Positions 19,274 to 30,073 of a stretch of DNA of 64,000 nucleotides are shown one piece after another. The stretch spans positions 80,173,501 to 80,237,500 of the forward strand of contig CM042021.1 of NCBI GenBank assembly GCA_023525975.1. The letters run 5' to 3'. Position 1 is the first letter of the stretch, and each line of letters begins with the position of its first letter. Position numbers and translations under genes: made by a program. Under the pieces are notes generated by a model. It saw only the letters and a program-made list of their open reading frames with translations. It was not told the DNA's origin and did no database searches. Origin of the DNA: Smallanthus sonchifolius. Its lineage: Eukaryota; Streptophyta; Magnoliopsida; Asterales; Asteraceae.

Positions 19274-21506
19274 AGCCTGCAAACACACACAGAAAACATA
19301 TTCAGAACAACTTATAACACTGGAAGTAGACACCCATGACATAGTATAGTAGTTACACTTTGAAAACATTTTCAGACTTAGGAAAAATTTCTAAGTGTTG
19401 GTCCTGCGCACTTAGCAAGTGCGCAGGATTTTCCTCTTGCGTACTTAACAAGTACGCAGGAATTGCTTCTTGCGTACTTGCTAAGTGTGCAAGATTCACG
19501 CTTAGCAAAAATTCTAGAAAATTTGAAATTCGTTCAAAACGTGGGTTGATTAGGTCGCCACTAGGTCGGAATCAAGGATTCTAACCTATGGTACCATTAT
19601 CAACACCACACACTGCTTAACCTCGTTCAATTTTTGACCTAGACCAGTCGCCGACCCACTGTCTGTTCAACTTCAACCGACGGATTAATCGAGGACCAGG
19701 AGATGATTAGGGAATCAATTAAAGCTTCCTATTCGCTTGTTACAGATAATAAGTTACCCAAACAACCCCATTTTACCCCAAAATATATCGGATTTAACCT
19801 AACATTATCTAAGTCAAAAATCGGTCAATAGTCACGATTAAACGGATGAAATCGGCCAAGATTCTCACCTATGAGATGAAATAAGATGATGAAAGTATGG
19901 ACGGGACGAAAAAATGGTTTAGACACTATCGATTTTGAGCGAAAAATTTGCAGAGGGAAATTTTGAGTGTTGAATGCGTGAAACTGAGAACAATTCTAAG
20001 TGTCACATATATACCCCTCACTTACTGCTCGTGCGTACTTGTTAAGTGCGCACGAGTTAACTCTTGCGTACTTACAAGTACGCAGGACTTAACTCTTGCG
20101 CATTTACATGTGCGCAAGAATAACTCTTGCGTACTTGTTAAGTGCGCAAGTTTTACTTCGTGCGAACTTGACAAGTGCGCACAACCCTTAAGTACGCAAT
20201 TTTTCAACTCAGAATTTATGAAGATTTTCAAGTCAAATAACGAACAAGATAAAAATATTCAACCAAGAGGATTCAAATGCAATTCATGAAGATTAAACAT
20301 AAAATATTTTTGGCTTTTCTAAATAAAGTTGAACTATGCATAAACTTAAAATATTTTTGATCTTTTCTCATAGAAATATACAAGTATTCACACAAACTAT
20401 TTTTGATCAAAGACACGAGCAAAGGATCATATCAGGCTATCTTATAGCAAAAACGATACAATATAAACGTCAACGAATATGGGATCATGTCATGTATTAC
20501 TCTTTATTCATACGTAATAAGCACATAAACAAGTAATTCAAGTTGACAATATTATAAGATTTGAAACTATACGCATCTTTGTATCATGTTCTTGTGTATT
20601 AAGGTATTAATTATAAGATATACAACGTGTACCCCACTGAGATGCTATTATATTTTGCACTATCTTCAAGGCATCTAAGATTATTTTCAATTATTTTCTT
20701 AATTTTCAGAATGAAGTTACATCAATTAGCACAGAAAAATCAAGCAGAATCCATAAGGATTATCAGGAATCATAAGATTCAGAATCGAGTGATTCATTTG
20801 TCTTGGTTTCATGTGATTTTCTTCTTTGAATATCGGGATGATGATTCAGGATAATAGATATGGTGTTTGAGTATCAGGTAAGGGGATCCAACTTTTATCT
20901 GGATTTGATTTCAATGAATCAGGAGTGATTCAAGGGTGAATACATGCTCAACGGTTAATGTAGAGACATGTCTTGATTCAATCTCTCCTTGCATACTTGT
21001 GAGTATGGGCAGTGAGATGAACCGCATTAATTGTGCTAACAACATAACCCGAAACTGATCTCAAAAGAAAATTATTGTCAAAATCTAACATCCTTTATCT
21101 GATAGTGATCTTTTCTAATCTTTTACTCACACACGCTTGCAAACATGGGTTCAAATCACAGTTGTAATTTAGATTTAGTTTCCACACTACTAGTGATTCA
21201 AAGACGCATACAGCCTACTGACAATTCAAATTACTTGTAAATAAACAGATTAAAAACATAATAATTTTAAACAGATAAGTAAGCATGACGCAATCATTTC
21301 CCATATGAGCAGTCTGTGGTGTTTAGATCATTTCTGATGTAATATCATTTCCTCTTTTCTCAAGTTAACTTTGAAATTTTCTCCATTTTCTATTTTGTTT
21401 TTGGTTTTTGTAAAATATTTTAAAGACTAAAAGAACTATACAGAAAATTTAAAAGAATTAAAATTTTAACTTTCATGAATTGAATTGAGTTAAGAAAACT
21501 TAGTTT
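19274..21506 (-). other. 2.2-kb noncoding region between pol and extra ORF in D
   Basis: No coding frame. In element sense it starts after the RNase H stop, has an AT-rich part, then a GATTC/GAATC-rich part (about 20740-20960) and dyads of the LTR type (19406-19424, 19439-19457 and about 20030-20200). It ends in a pyrimidine tract with TTTGCAG just before the extra ORF. It is conserved in F (58757-60955) and partly in A (about 9980-10900). Confidence 0.75.
19276..19300 (-). promoter_or_regulatory. Putative 3' splice site before D extra ORF
   Basis: In element sense TGTTTTCTGTGTGTGTTTGCAG is followed by GCT and the ATG; the AG is at 19278-19277. A CTGAA word lies upstream. F has the same layout (CTGAT, then TCTTCTGTGTGTTTCTGCAG, ACT, ATG). 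This fits a spliced subgenomic mRNA for the extra ORF. Predicted only. Confidence 0.55.
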
Positions 21507-21872
21507 TCACTCAGGATTGAACATTCCTATCAAGTTGACAAGATGCTCAAAACGGGATCGATCAAATGCCTTTGTGAAAAGGTCAGCAAGATTGTCATCC
21601 GTGTGAACTTTTACAAGTTCAATTAAATGCTTCTCAGCACAGTCACGGATGAAATGATGGCGAATCTCTATATGTTTAGTTTTGGAATGTTTCACCGGGT
21701 TATTTGTGATGGACATGGTGGCATTGTTGTCAATGAATAGAGGAGTTCCAGTGAAGTTTAAGTCGTAGTCTCTCAATTGCTGCTGAATCCACAATATCTG
21801 AGAACAACCGCTAGCTGCAGCAATGTACTCTGCTTCACAACTTGAGACAGAAACCGTTGACTGCTTCTTGCA
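21507..21872 (-). pseudogene. RNase H of element D
   Basis: Copia RNase H removes RNA from the RNA/DNA hybrid during reverse transcription. The frame reads S-C-E-A-E-Y-I-A-A-A-S-G-C, then D-N-N-A-T-M-S-I-T-N-N-P, H-I-E-I-R-H-H-F-I-R-D and H-T-D-D-N-L-A-D-L-F-T-K. It ends F-D-R-S-R-F-E-H-L-V and N-P-E-stop at 21507. The catalytic acidic residues are visible. It is separated from RT by an in-frame TAG at about 21870-21872, where F has CAG (Gln). Confidence 0.9.
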
Positions 21873-23747
21873 CTACCAGGAGACCAGTCTGTCTCCTAAG
21901 AATTGACATCCACCAGAAGTTGACTTTCTGTCAAGGTTACAACCGCCATAATCTGAATCAGTGTAGGCTTTGATGTCGAATGACTGCTGCTTAGAGTACC
22001 AAAGACCTAATCGGGGTTTCCCTTTCAGGTATCTGAAAATTCTCTTCACGGCTATCATATGTGACTCCTTCGGTTGAGACTGAAACCTTGAGCACAAACA
22101 TACAGCAAACATTATATCGGGTCTTGAAGCTGTGAGATACATAAGTGATCCAATCTTCCCACGGTACAACCTGCTGTCCACATCCTTTCCATCTCTGTCG
22201 GGATGCAAACCATGATTGACTGGGATTGGTGTGCCATAAGTAGTGCTATAACTCATCTTGTATTTTGACAAGATGTCCTGCACGTACTTAGTTTGATGTA
22301 GATAAATACCATTCTCTCTTTGACTGACTTGCAAACCTAGAAAGAATGACAGTTCACCCATATTGCTCATTTCAAACTTGGACTTCATCACCTTCTCGAA
22401 TTCCCTACACATCCCTTCATTGGTCGACCCAAAGTTAATGTCGTCGACATATACTTGCACAAGAAGAATGTCACCTCCTGCTTTCCGTATGAAGAGAGTC
22501 GAGTCAATCTGTCCACGGTAGAAACCATTAGACAGTAAATGCTTAGATAATGTCTCATACCATGCCCGCGGTGCTTGATGAAGACCATAAAGTGCTTTGT
22601 CGAGCTTGTACACTTTATTGATATTATGCGGATCTTCAAAACCGGGAGGTTGAGTGACATAGACTTCTTCATGCACCTTACCATAAAGGAAAGCACTCTT
22701 CACATCAAGTTGATAGACCTTGAAGCCGACATATGTGGCATAAGCCAAGAACAGTCGAATGGCCTCAATTCTAGCAACTGGGGCATATACTTCATTGTAA
22801 TCCAAGCCCTCTTGTTGATAAAAACCCTGAACAACCAATCTTGCTTTGTTCTTCACAACTACATGACGATCATCCGTCTCGCATTTGAACACCCATCCGG
22901 TACCAATTGGCTGAAATCCTTTTGGCAAGTCAACTAAATCCCACACTTGCAACTTTTGGAATTGAGACAGTTCATCTTGCATCGCCTCAATCCAGCAGTT
23001 GTCAGCGATAGCCTCCTTCACATTCTTCGGCTCTAACTGGGACACAAATGCAGCATGCAGACATGTTTCCATGACACCAGTGTCAAATATCTCTGTGTAA
23101 AGACTGGTGTTCTCAGTGATGGTTCTATGACGAGTCCGAACACCGGCATAAGGATCACCAATAATGTTGTCGATTGGATGATTCCTATGCACCCTCGTCT
23201 CCGGTACAATTGGTTCTTGAATTTCTGGATCTAGATTCGTGCTTAACTCCCCCATTTCCTGTGTTCCAGAGGAAGAAGATTCAATGTTTATTGGATCAGC
23301 TGGAGCTTCATTTCCTACAATTGTGTTAGGATTGGCTTGAGCGTCATCTCCAACAACATGAACACCTTCACTGTTATCACTGTCATGAGTTCCAGATGCA
23401 GATGCAGCATTGGAATCAGGAGTTATAATTGGTACAGTAGCACGAGTAGAAAAACCGGAGTCATTGTCGCCACGCAATAAATCATAAACATTTGCGGCGT
23501 CTTCTGCAGATAAGTCAGGAAGATTGAAGGACTTGAATAGCGCATCATAATCAAAACCCCAAGCTAGACCTTTTGGTTCTGGTGGAGTGTTGTGTTTACT
23601 ACAGTCCACTTCAAACCATTCCTCGACAGTACGAGTTCCTATGTTGTACACTCTCTTGCAGGGCGAATTGGCAACATATCCTAAGAAGATGCCTTCCACC
23701 GCTTTCGCATGAAATTTAGACTGGCGGTCTTTATACTGTAGCAACAA
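21873..23747 (-). pseudogene. Integrase C-terminus and reverse transcriptase of D
   Basis: One open frame of 624 codons. It begins in the region after the integrase core (K-F-H-A-K-A-x-E-G-I-F-L-G-Y), passes an acidic Ser/Thr linker, and then holds the whole RT: W-V-F-K-C, K-A-R-L-V-V-Q-G-F, A-P-V-A-R-I-E-A-I-R, the first catalytic Asp in Y-Q-L-D-V-K-S-A-F-L-Y-G, and the Y-V-D-D box. The residue two places after Y-V-D-D is Asn (F has Ile), which probably hurts packing of the active-site hairpin. The frame is cut from the integrase core by a deletion near 23760-23780 and closed by TAG at the RT/RNase H joint. Without these it would be a standard copia pol. Confidence 0.92.
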
Positions 23748-23757
23748 GGAACAAGGA

Positions 23758-24843
23758 CTACCAAAAGGAACTAGGTATTAACAGCAGAACCCTGTTTAAG
23801 ACGTGACAAGCTGTATTAACGGCTTCTGCCCAGAAAGTGACAAGAAGCTTTGCTTCCGACAGCATAGTCCTTGCAGTCTCAATCAGTGTCCTGTTCTTCC
23901 TTTCGGCAACTCCATTCTGCTGAGGTGTGTACGGCGCGCTGAATTCGTGACGGATCCCTCTCCTGAGACAGAAAAGTTCCATCAAATTATTCTTGAACTC
24001 AGTTCCGTTGTCACTCCTTATTCTTCTAACTTTCAGCTTGCAAAGAGATTCCAAGCTCAGGATCAGGTATTGAAGAATATCAGCAGTCTCGTCTTTTGTA
24101 CCTAAAAAATGCACCCAAGAAAAACGTGAGAAATCATCAGTTACAACTAGACAGAACGACTTACCTCCAATACTCCTGATACTTATGGGGCCAAACAGAT
24201 CCATGTGTAATAGCTCCAAAGGGGTATCGATAGAGTTTTGGAGCTTGGGCTTGTGAGACTTCCGTTGCTGTTTGCCCTTTTTACACGGCATACAGTCATC
24301 TGCAACGGTAAACCTCAATTTAGGAACCCCGGTTACCAAACCGTTTCGGACAAGATGATTCATTTTACGATAAGAAATATGTCTGAGTTTCCTATGCCAC
24401 AAGATGGAGTCAAGTTCTGTCGCTTTTGTAAGCAAACAAGTAGAAACTGATGAGGTGGTTTTTGCCACGCTCATATCGATCTGATAAGTGTCGTTTGATC
24501 TTGGTGCTCTCATCAGAATCCAGTCTTCGGGAACCTCAAAACCGGGTTTGAGAATCAGACATTCTGACTTGTGAAACATCACCGAGTACTCCTTGTCACA
24601 CATTTGGGAGACACTCAACAGGTTATGCTTCAGCTGCTCGCAAAAGTTGACATTGTCAAAGCTAACACAACCGTTTGAAATCACGCCTTGACACGTGATG
24701 CTGCCGCCTTTTTTTCCGGCAAAGGCCACATAGCCGCCTCTGAATGGTTTAACATCTTGAAGCAAGGCCATGTTTCCTGTCATGTGCCGGGAGCATCCAC
24801 TATCTACATACCAACGGTTAGAGATAGTACCCTTCGGACGTCC
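23758..24843 (-). pseudogene. Protease and integrase core of element D
   Basis: Starting after the acceptor-like CAG (24846-24844), the frame gives protease W-Y-V-D-S-G-C-S-R-H-M-T-G-N, the GAG-pre-integrase H-x-R-L-x-H zone with C-M-P-C-K-K-G-K zinc ligands, and the integrase core. The core D-D-E residues are all present: L-H-M-D-L-F-G, R-S-D-N-G-T-E-F and N-G-V-A-E-R-K-N. The frame runs off near 23775, where about 66 bp present in F (63218-63284) are missing. This shifts the frame and ends at 23758. The pol frame is -1 relative to gag. Confidence 0.92.
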
Positions 24844-24871
24844 CTGCACGAGTAACAAAAGAACTAGTTAG
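24844..24871 (-). promoter_or_regulatory. Splice-acceptor-like gag/pol junction of D
   Basis: In element sense CTAAC (24871-24867, a plant branch-point consensus that also encodes part of S-N) overlaps the gag stop TAG (24866-24864). It is followed by TTCTTTTGTTACTCGTGCAG and G. Pol is in phase 0 just after the AG. The same layout occurs in C (32780-32804) and A (9376-9403). Predicted only; it could instead be a coincidence of the stop region. Confidence 0.5.
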
Positions 24872-26175
24872 ATTTGGAGACCCAAGCCATTGTGGTCTTG
24901 GGTCGTCCATCCTTCTCAAAATAAACTACTTCTTTCAACTCACAGTCATGATGACTGTTCAAAATTGGTGAATCTTTGGATGAATTTGGAACAGGAGATT
25001 GAGAACCTTTAACTTTCTTGTTCCAGGATCTCTTTTGATTCTTAACCAGAACAGTAGACTTTGGCTCAACCACAGCCGATGAACTTGTGGAAGCTTCACC
25101 TGATTGAGTCTTAGTCAGCTGTTCCAGCTTTCTCAACCTCTTATTCCTTCTTCTTCTTTGTGGCTTAGAGAGTCTAGCCACAGATTTCTCACCAGTGCAT
25201 GTACTACCAGATGTAGACACATGAGGTACAGCCGGTTGCTTTACCTTTCTTGCAACAGATGGTTTGGCCTCAGATTTAATCTTAGGTTTTCCCATAGGTT
25301 GTACTGGTGGTTTCACCACATTCTGCTTCAGACTTCTGGGAGGTTTCAATATTGGCAACTTAGGGATAACGGCTGGTTGTGAGACAACATGTCGTTTCCC
25401 TTGGTTCTTTGATGGACAGTTCACAAGAATGTGACCAACCATGCCACAATGAAAACACATCCTCTTGTCCACATGAGTTCTCTTGTAAGGCTCATTAGAT
25501 CTGGCCTTAGATAACTCTCCATTATGAGCAGGAAGAGTTGGTTTATGAACAGGAGTCTAACCTTTTTCAGTTTGGTTTTTGGGGGTATAATACTTTTGCA
25601 AATTCTCTTTGTAACCAAGCCCATAATGAGCTGAAAAAGCCTCTTTCTTAACTTGGTTAATATTTTTATAACCCCCGTAAAGCATTACCTTAAGTTTATC
25701 ATTTGTTTCAATGATATCAGGTTCAGTTAAAATGCAGTTATCACCATTAGTGATAATGTTTTTGTGGACTTTCTGTTCAGTCAACAACTCCTCAGAGACT
25801 ACTCCTTCAGGGCAAGTGTTAACCGACCCATCTTCAGAAGCAGTAACATACTCCTCACTAGATGTGGAGTTAGCCTTACTTGAGGATTCATCCTTTTTGG
25901 GGGAATCATCCTTATCAGAGGACTCATCTAGACAGGTGAGATCAATGTCTATCAAGCTATTGACAAACTTCCCACTTATTGGTGGAGGAATGGCATTGGT
26001 AGCAAGACCTAGGCCCTTCAATTTCCTCACTACTGATTCGTAGTGCTCCACCACAAAGCGAGAGTTTTTCAACTTCTCATTTGTAAATTTTAACTGCAGG
26101 ATCTCATTTTGCAGTTTGTTGATTTCATTGTTCCGTTTTTCTAACCCCCTATACGCAATATCCAAGTGAACTTGT
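24864..26175 (-). pseudogene. gag: gag of element D, C-terminal part
   Basis: It continues Gag after the E insertion (V-H-L-D-I-A-Y-R-G-L-E-K-R). It holds a coiled coil, an acidic Ser-rich linker (about 25780-25930), and a second nucleocapsid knuckle C-F-H-C-G-M-V-G-H-I-L-V-N-C at 25457-25416. A long Lys/Arg/Pro-rich tail follows, with R-L-S-K-P-Q-R-R-R-R-N. It ends W-V-S-K-S-N-TAG at 24864. An in-frame TAG at 25557-25559 precedes the knuckle. The apparent N-terminal extension beyond 26175 is E LTR sequence and not Gag. Confidence 0.85.
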
Positions 26176-26677
26176 TGTAGGTCCTGAACAGATCCGAAAA
26201 CACAAATCTGTGGAGAAATCTTCAAACAGTCCGGATCAAGAGGCGGAATCTCTTGATCCGGTATCACTCTCGAATCAGAAATGGTAGAGACGGTTGCGGG
26301 AATCACATACACGAACAGAAACATATGAAAATGAAAAGAACAGATAATTGAAAGCATAAAACGTATGATTCTTTGATTGATATGAAAATTAAAAGCTCGA
26401 TCATACACTAACAATTAGTCTCACCCCAGGGTGAGCTCCCCCTGGGGTGGTGATTCCCTCTACAGACACACACTCACTCCTAGGGCATAATCTGCTATAT
26501 ATAGGAGGCCAAGCACATGCGCCTTGTTTTCCAAGCCACCGCCCAATGGGCCTGAAAAACAGGTATCGAAACTACCTAGTTTCGATTGAACAAATGTTCA
26601 ACCGAAACTAGTAGTTTTGATTGAACAAAAGTTCAACCGAAACTAGTAGTTTCGATACTGTAATTTCGATTGACAGC
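26176..26677 (-). repeat. 3' LTR of element E, inner end missing
   Basis: Collinear with 27797-28298 with few differences. The first 25 bases of the LTR (TGTTGGG..., kept at 28299-28323) and an obvious polypurine tract are missing next to 26678. Confidence 0.9.
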
Positions 26678-26747
26678 TATCAATTCTTGTCCGACTCTGT
26701 CTTTCGTATTCATAGATTGACTGATGATCCAATGCCTTTCGTTGTGA

Positions 26748-27020
26748 TTCTCCCCATCAAGTGTAGACCCTCCTATCTTTTAGGCAAATGATAAAGGTTT
26801 GAATCCCAAGTATTTAGCAGTAAATAACCATCTTTCTACAAGGATTCTTGACATTCTCGAACACTTGATCAACTTTTGCCTTCTCTCCCCCTAAAAAAAG
26901 GTCAATTTCAAGCAAAAGCTCACTTTGTCTTACATCTTCATAACTCTGCTGATAATTTGAAGTCTTTCGTGGTAATTCTCCCCCTGAAGTGTAGACCCTC
27001 CTATTTCTAGGCAAAAGATA
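26748..27020 (-). repeat. Direct repeat in E interior
   Basis: The phrase GAAGTGTAGACCCTCCTAT (first copy with a one-base change) preceded by ATTCTCCCC occurs at about 26752-26780 and 26977-27005. Each is followed by TAGGCAAA and GATAA. It is a duplication of about 225-bp period. Confidence 0.75.
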
Positions 27021-27286
27021 AGGGATCGAATCACCATGTAATCAACAACTAATGATCCGGTTTGTCACAAGTATGCTTGACTTTGTTACCCGCTGCCCAA
27101 ACTTGAACTTTGATCAAAGGAATTACGGCTGAATCAGGCAGAACATCGTGTATATTGCCGAAGAAACGAAATTTTTGAAAACCCGAAAAAGGCTGTCTCC
27201 AGTTTTCTTCCAAAACTCCCCTCCTTCTATGCAATATCCTGTTAAAAAATTTATCCAAGAAAATTTCCAGAAAACTCTTTTTTTTT

Positions 27287-27560
27287 TTTTAGAAAGTACT
27301 TGGACAGTTCTGCCTGTAGTTTCGATAGGCTCTACTTCAGTCGAAACAAGGCTAGTTTCGATAGAGACAGTATCGAAACAAGAAGTTTCGATAGAGAGAT
27401 TCTTCAATCGAAACTAGTAGTTTCGATAGGAGATTCTTCAATCGAAACTAGTAGTTTCGATACCCTCTAGTTTCAATAGCCTAGTTTCGACAGCCTAGTT
27501 TTGATGTCTTCTACTTCTGATTTAGGGCAACACCAGTAGTTTCGATAGAAAATGTTCAGC
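27287..27560 (-). repeat. TAGTTTCGAT dyad cluster in E leader
   Basis: Many direct and inverted copies of TAGTTTCGAT/ATCGAAACTA lie between the primer site and the E interior. They include CGAAACTAGTAGTTTCG near 27412-27428 and 27443-27459. The motif is the same as in the E LTR dyads. Confidence 0.85.
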
Positions 27561-27782
27561 CGCCACATAGTTTCGATTGACCATCTTCAACCTTCAGCTA
27601 CTTCGATACCCCCAATCCAGGTCTGAAAAATGCTTCAAGAGCCTTACATCTTCAGATTTTGAAAGTGGAAATGTAGAACAGCAGTCACAAACCTGCTACA
27701 CATCGATTTCTTCATGTTTAATGTCTCAATGGCGGGTTTTTCTTGATTTTGAGAATATTCGAGAGCAATAAGAGCCACCATG

Positions 27783-27794
27783 GCTCTGATACCA
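27783..27794 (-). other. Primer-binding site of element E
   Basis: GCTCTGATACCA on the + strand, two bases from the LTR edge at 27797. Confidence 0.95.
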
Positions 27795-27796
27795 CT

Positions 27797-28323
27797 TGTA
27801 GGTCCTGAACAGATCCGAAAACACAAATCTGTGGAGAAATCTTCAAACAGTCCGGATCAAGAGGCGGAATCTCTGGATCCGGTATCACTCTCGAATCAGA
27901 AATGGTAGAGACGGGTGCGGGAATCACATACACGAACAGAAACATATGAAAATGAAAAGAACAGATAATTGAAAGCATAAAACATATGATTCTTTGATTG
28001 ATATGAAAATTAAAAGCTCGATCATACACTAACAATTAGTCTCACCCCAGGGTGAGCTCCCCCTGGGGTGGTGATTCCCTCTACAGACACACACTCACTC
28101 CTAGGGCATAATCTGCTATATATAGGAGGCCAAGCACATGCGCCTTGTTTTCCAAGCCACCGCCCAATGGGCCTGAAAAACAGGTATCGAAACTACCTAG
28201 TTTCGATTGAACAAATGTTCAACCGAAACTAGTAGTTTCGATTGAACAAAAGTTCAACCGAAACTAGTAGTTTCGATACTGTAATTTCGATTGACAGCAT
28301 CAGTCTCAAAATTATACCCAACA
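27797..28323 (-). repeat. 5' LTR of element E
   Basis: It contains three dyads: CGAAACTACCTAGTTTCG (28188-28205) and two copies of CGAAACT-AGT-AGTTTCG (28224-28240 and 28259-28275). TATATATA (28117-28124) lies about 65 bp downstream in element sense. Confidence 0.93.
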
Positions 28324-29047
28324 CTTGTTGCTCACTTATTTGTAAAGAATATTCACATTTTTCCTTTTTTAACGTTTCAACAGACTCTTTAAAACGTTTT
28401 TCTTTTTCTTTGTAATTATGAGGTGCCATAGTTAGGGGTTCGAGTTTGTCTTGGAGCTTAGAAATTTCAAGCTTTAGCCCTAGACATTTAGAACAAGAAA
28501 TAACAGAGAAAGGGTTAGAATCTACCTCAGATGATGAACTCTGTGCTTCTCCAATGGCCATGAGAGCAATGGCAGTGGTAGACTCCTTTTCAATAGCTAC
28601 AGAAGCTTCCATCTCCTCAGCTTCTTTTCTCTCAGCCTCCATCAGCTCCATGATCTCAGCCATGAGACTAACCTGTGTTTGAGCAATGATGGCGTCCTCT
28701 AGATGAACACCCCAATCAAAGTTTTCGTCATGCTGAGCTACCAGTGCATTTGACGAACCACCTTGGTGTTGATTGTGGTGGCTAGTGTTGTTGTGGCCGT
28801 GGCAGTTTCCCTGGCTAGGTCTGGTGAAACCAGAGGCCGGTGCTCGGTCTTTTTGACACTCACGAGCAAAGTGTCCATAGTTCAGACACTTGTAGCATTT
28901 GGCCTTGGATTTATCAAATCCAACCTTGGCATTAGAATGTCCACCAATGAACTTTCTTCTTGTTCTGTTCAGGAAACGCTTGGCCCTCCTCAAAAGCATG
29001 GCCATATTCCATTGAATATCCATGTCCTCAATATCATCAGGATCCAC
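28324..29047 (-). pseudogene. gag: gag of element D, middle part with first zinc knuckle
   Basis: It follows the N-terminal gag in the same frame after one stop. It begins V-D-P-D-D-I-E-D-M-D-I-Q-W-N-M-A-M, then a basic stretch and a nucleocapsid knuckle C-Y-K-C-L-N-Y-G-H-F-A-R-E-C (28897-28856). Gly/His/Asn-rich and Glu-rich segments follow, then a coiled coil (S-K-L-Q-D-K-L-E). The reading is cut at 28324 by E; residues past that point are E LTR. Confidence 0.88.
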
Positions 29048-30073
29048 TTAGTTAAACTCTTCTTCAATAGTTTCGGGATCCGTTAGCTTGCCGCCTATGA
29101 AATTCTCATACGCAAGCATACATGATGAAAACAATGCTACATGATCTTCAGCTATTTTGACTATTGCAGAATAGTTAGCTGAAGACGTAGCTGGAGGATT
29201 TCTTGAGGTGTGTTGATGATTAGTTCCCAACCCTGATCCGGATGCATAACAAGCATGACCACCACACCCATTTGAGTGGTCTTCTTCATTGGAGTCTCCA
29301 GTAAAGAGGGCAATTCCAGAGCCCGATGATTTTGAAGTGGAAGTCGTCCCATGATACATGGAAGGGTCTTGTATCTGAGGTCTTCCCGAGCTCTCCTTCT
29401 TCATAAGATTCATGTTATGAGCTTGAATCTTACCAATAGCCTCATCTACTGTTAACTCATAGAACTTAGGATTTTCCCTCATCAGGGTTGTATACATCTC
29501 AAACTTTGGTGGCAAAGCATCAAGAAATTTTTCCACCAGTTCTTCATCGGGATATTTCAGTTCAAAAGCTTTCAACTCCGTTTGTAAATGATAGAATCTA
29601 GAGATGAGATCATCTAACGATTCATTTTCCATGAAATTGAAGCATTCATACTGCTTCCGGAGAAGATCCCGCTTACTCTTCTTAATGTCACTGTTCCCCT
29701 CAAATCTTTTATGAAGTGCTTTCCAAAGATCCTTGGAGGTGTCATAGCCTCGGAAACTGTGAAACAATTCCTGAGTTAATGACATAGTGATTGAGCCAAG
29801 AGCCTTCTTTTCCCGATCATAAGCTTTCTTTTGTTCTTCATCAAGCTTAGAGATGGGCTTTGGCACCTCTTCATCAAGATAGATGTGTGTGGGATGCTTA
29901 TATCCCTCAATGATTGGTATCCATAATGATGAGTCGGTGTATGAAATGTAGTGCTGAAAACGCGCCTTCCAGTTGGAATAATCGTTTACATTTAATAGTT
30001 TACGCGGTTTCTGAGGTGTACCGATCTCATTATCATAATTTAACATGTTTCCAAGATTCTGAAGGTTCGACAT
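29048..30073 (-). pseudogene. gag: gag of element D, capsid part
   Basis: Gag forms the virus-like particle in which copia RNA is reverse transcribed. The frame opens at ATG (30073-30071). The capsid N-terminal region has Y-S-N-W-K-A-R-F and L-W-I-P-I-I-E-G, then the UBN2-type capsid (D-L-W-K-A-L-H-K-R-F-E-G, F-N-F-M-E-N-E-S-L-D-D-L-I-S-R-F). It ends E-E-E-F-N at a TAA stop (29050-29048), after which homology continues in frame, so the stop is a nonsense mutation. Total Gag of D, with E removed, would be about 1,000 codons, long for copia. Confidence 0.92.

Larger units (their letters stand above)
26176..28323 (-). mobile_element. Non-autonomous LTR element E (- strand)
   Basis: The 5' LTR is 27797-28323 (527 bp) and the 3' LTR 26176-26677 (502 bp, lacking its first 25 bases). 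The primer site complement is at 27783-27794. TSD CTTGT (26171-26175 and 28324-28328) is perfect. The LTR starts TGTTGGGTATAATT in element sense and ends GGACCTACA. The 1.1-kb interior has no gag or pol. LTR and interior are rich in CGAAACTAGTAGTTTCG-type dyads. It is inserted in gag of element D, so it is younger than D. Confidence 0.93.

Noticed and set aside
25557..26414. N-terminal extension of the D gag C-terminal frame beyond 26175
   Set aside because: The part 26176-26414 is E LTR sequence; the same peptide appears at 27797-28035 in the other E LTR.
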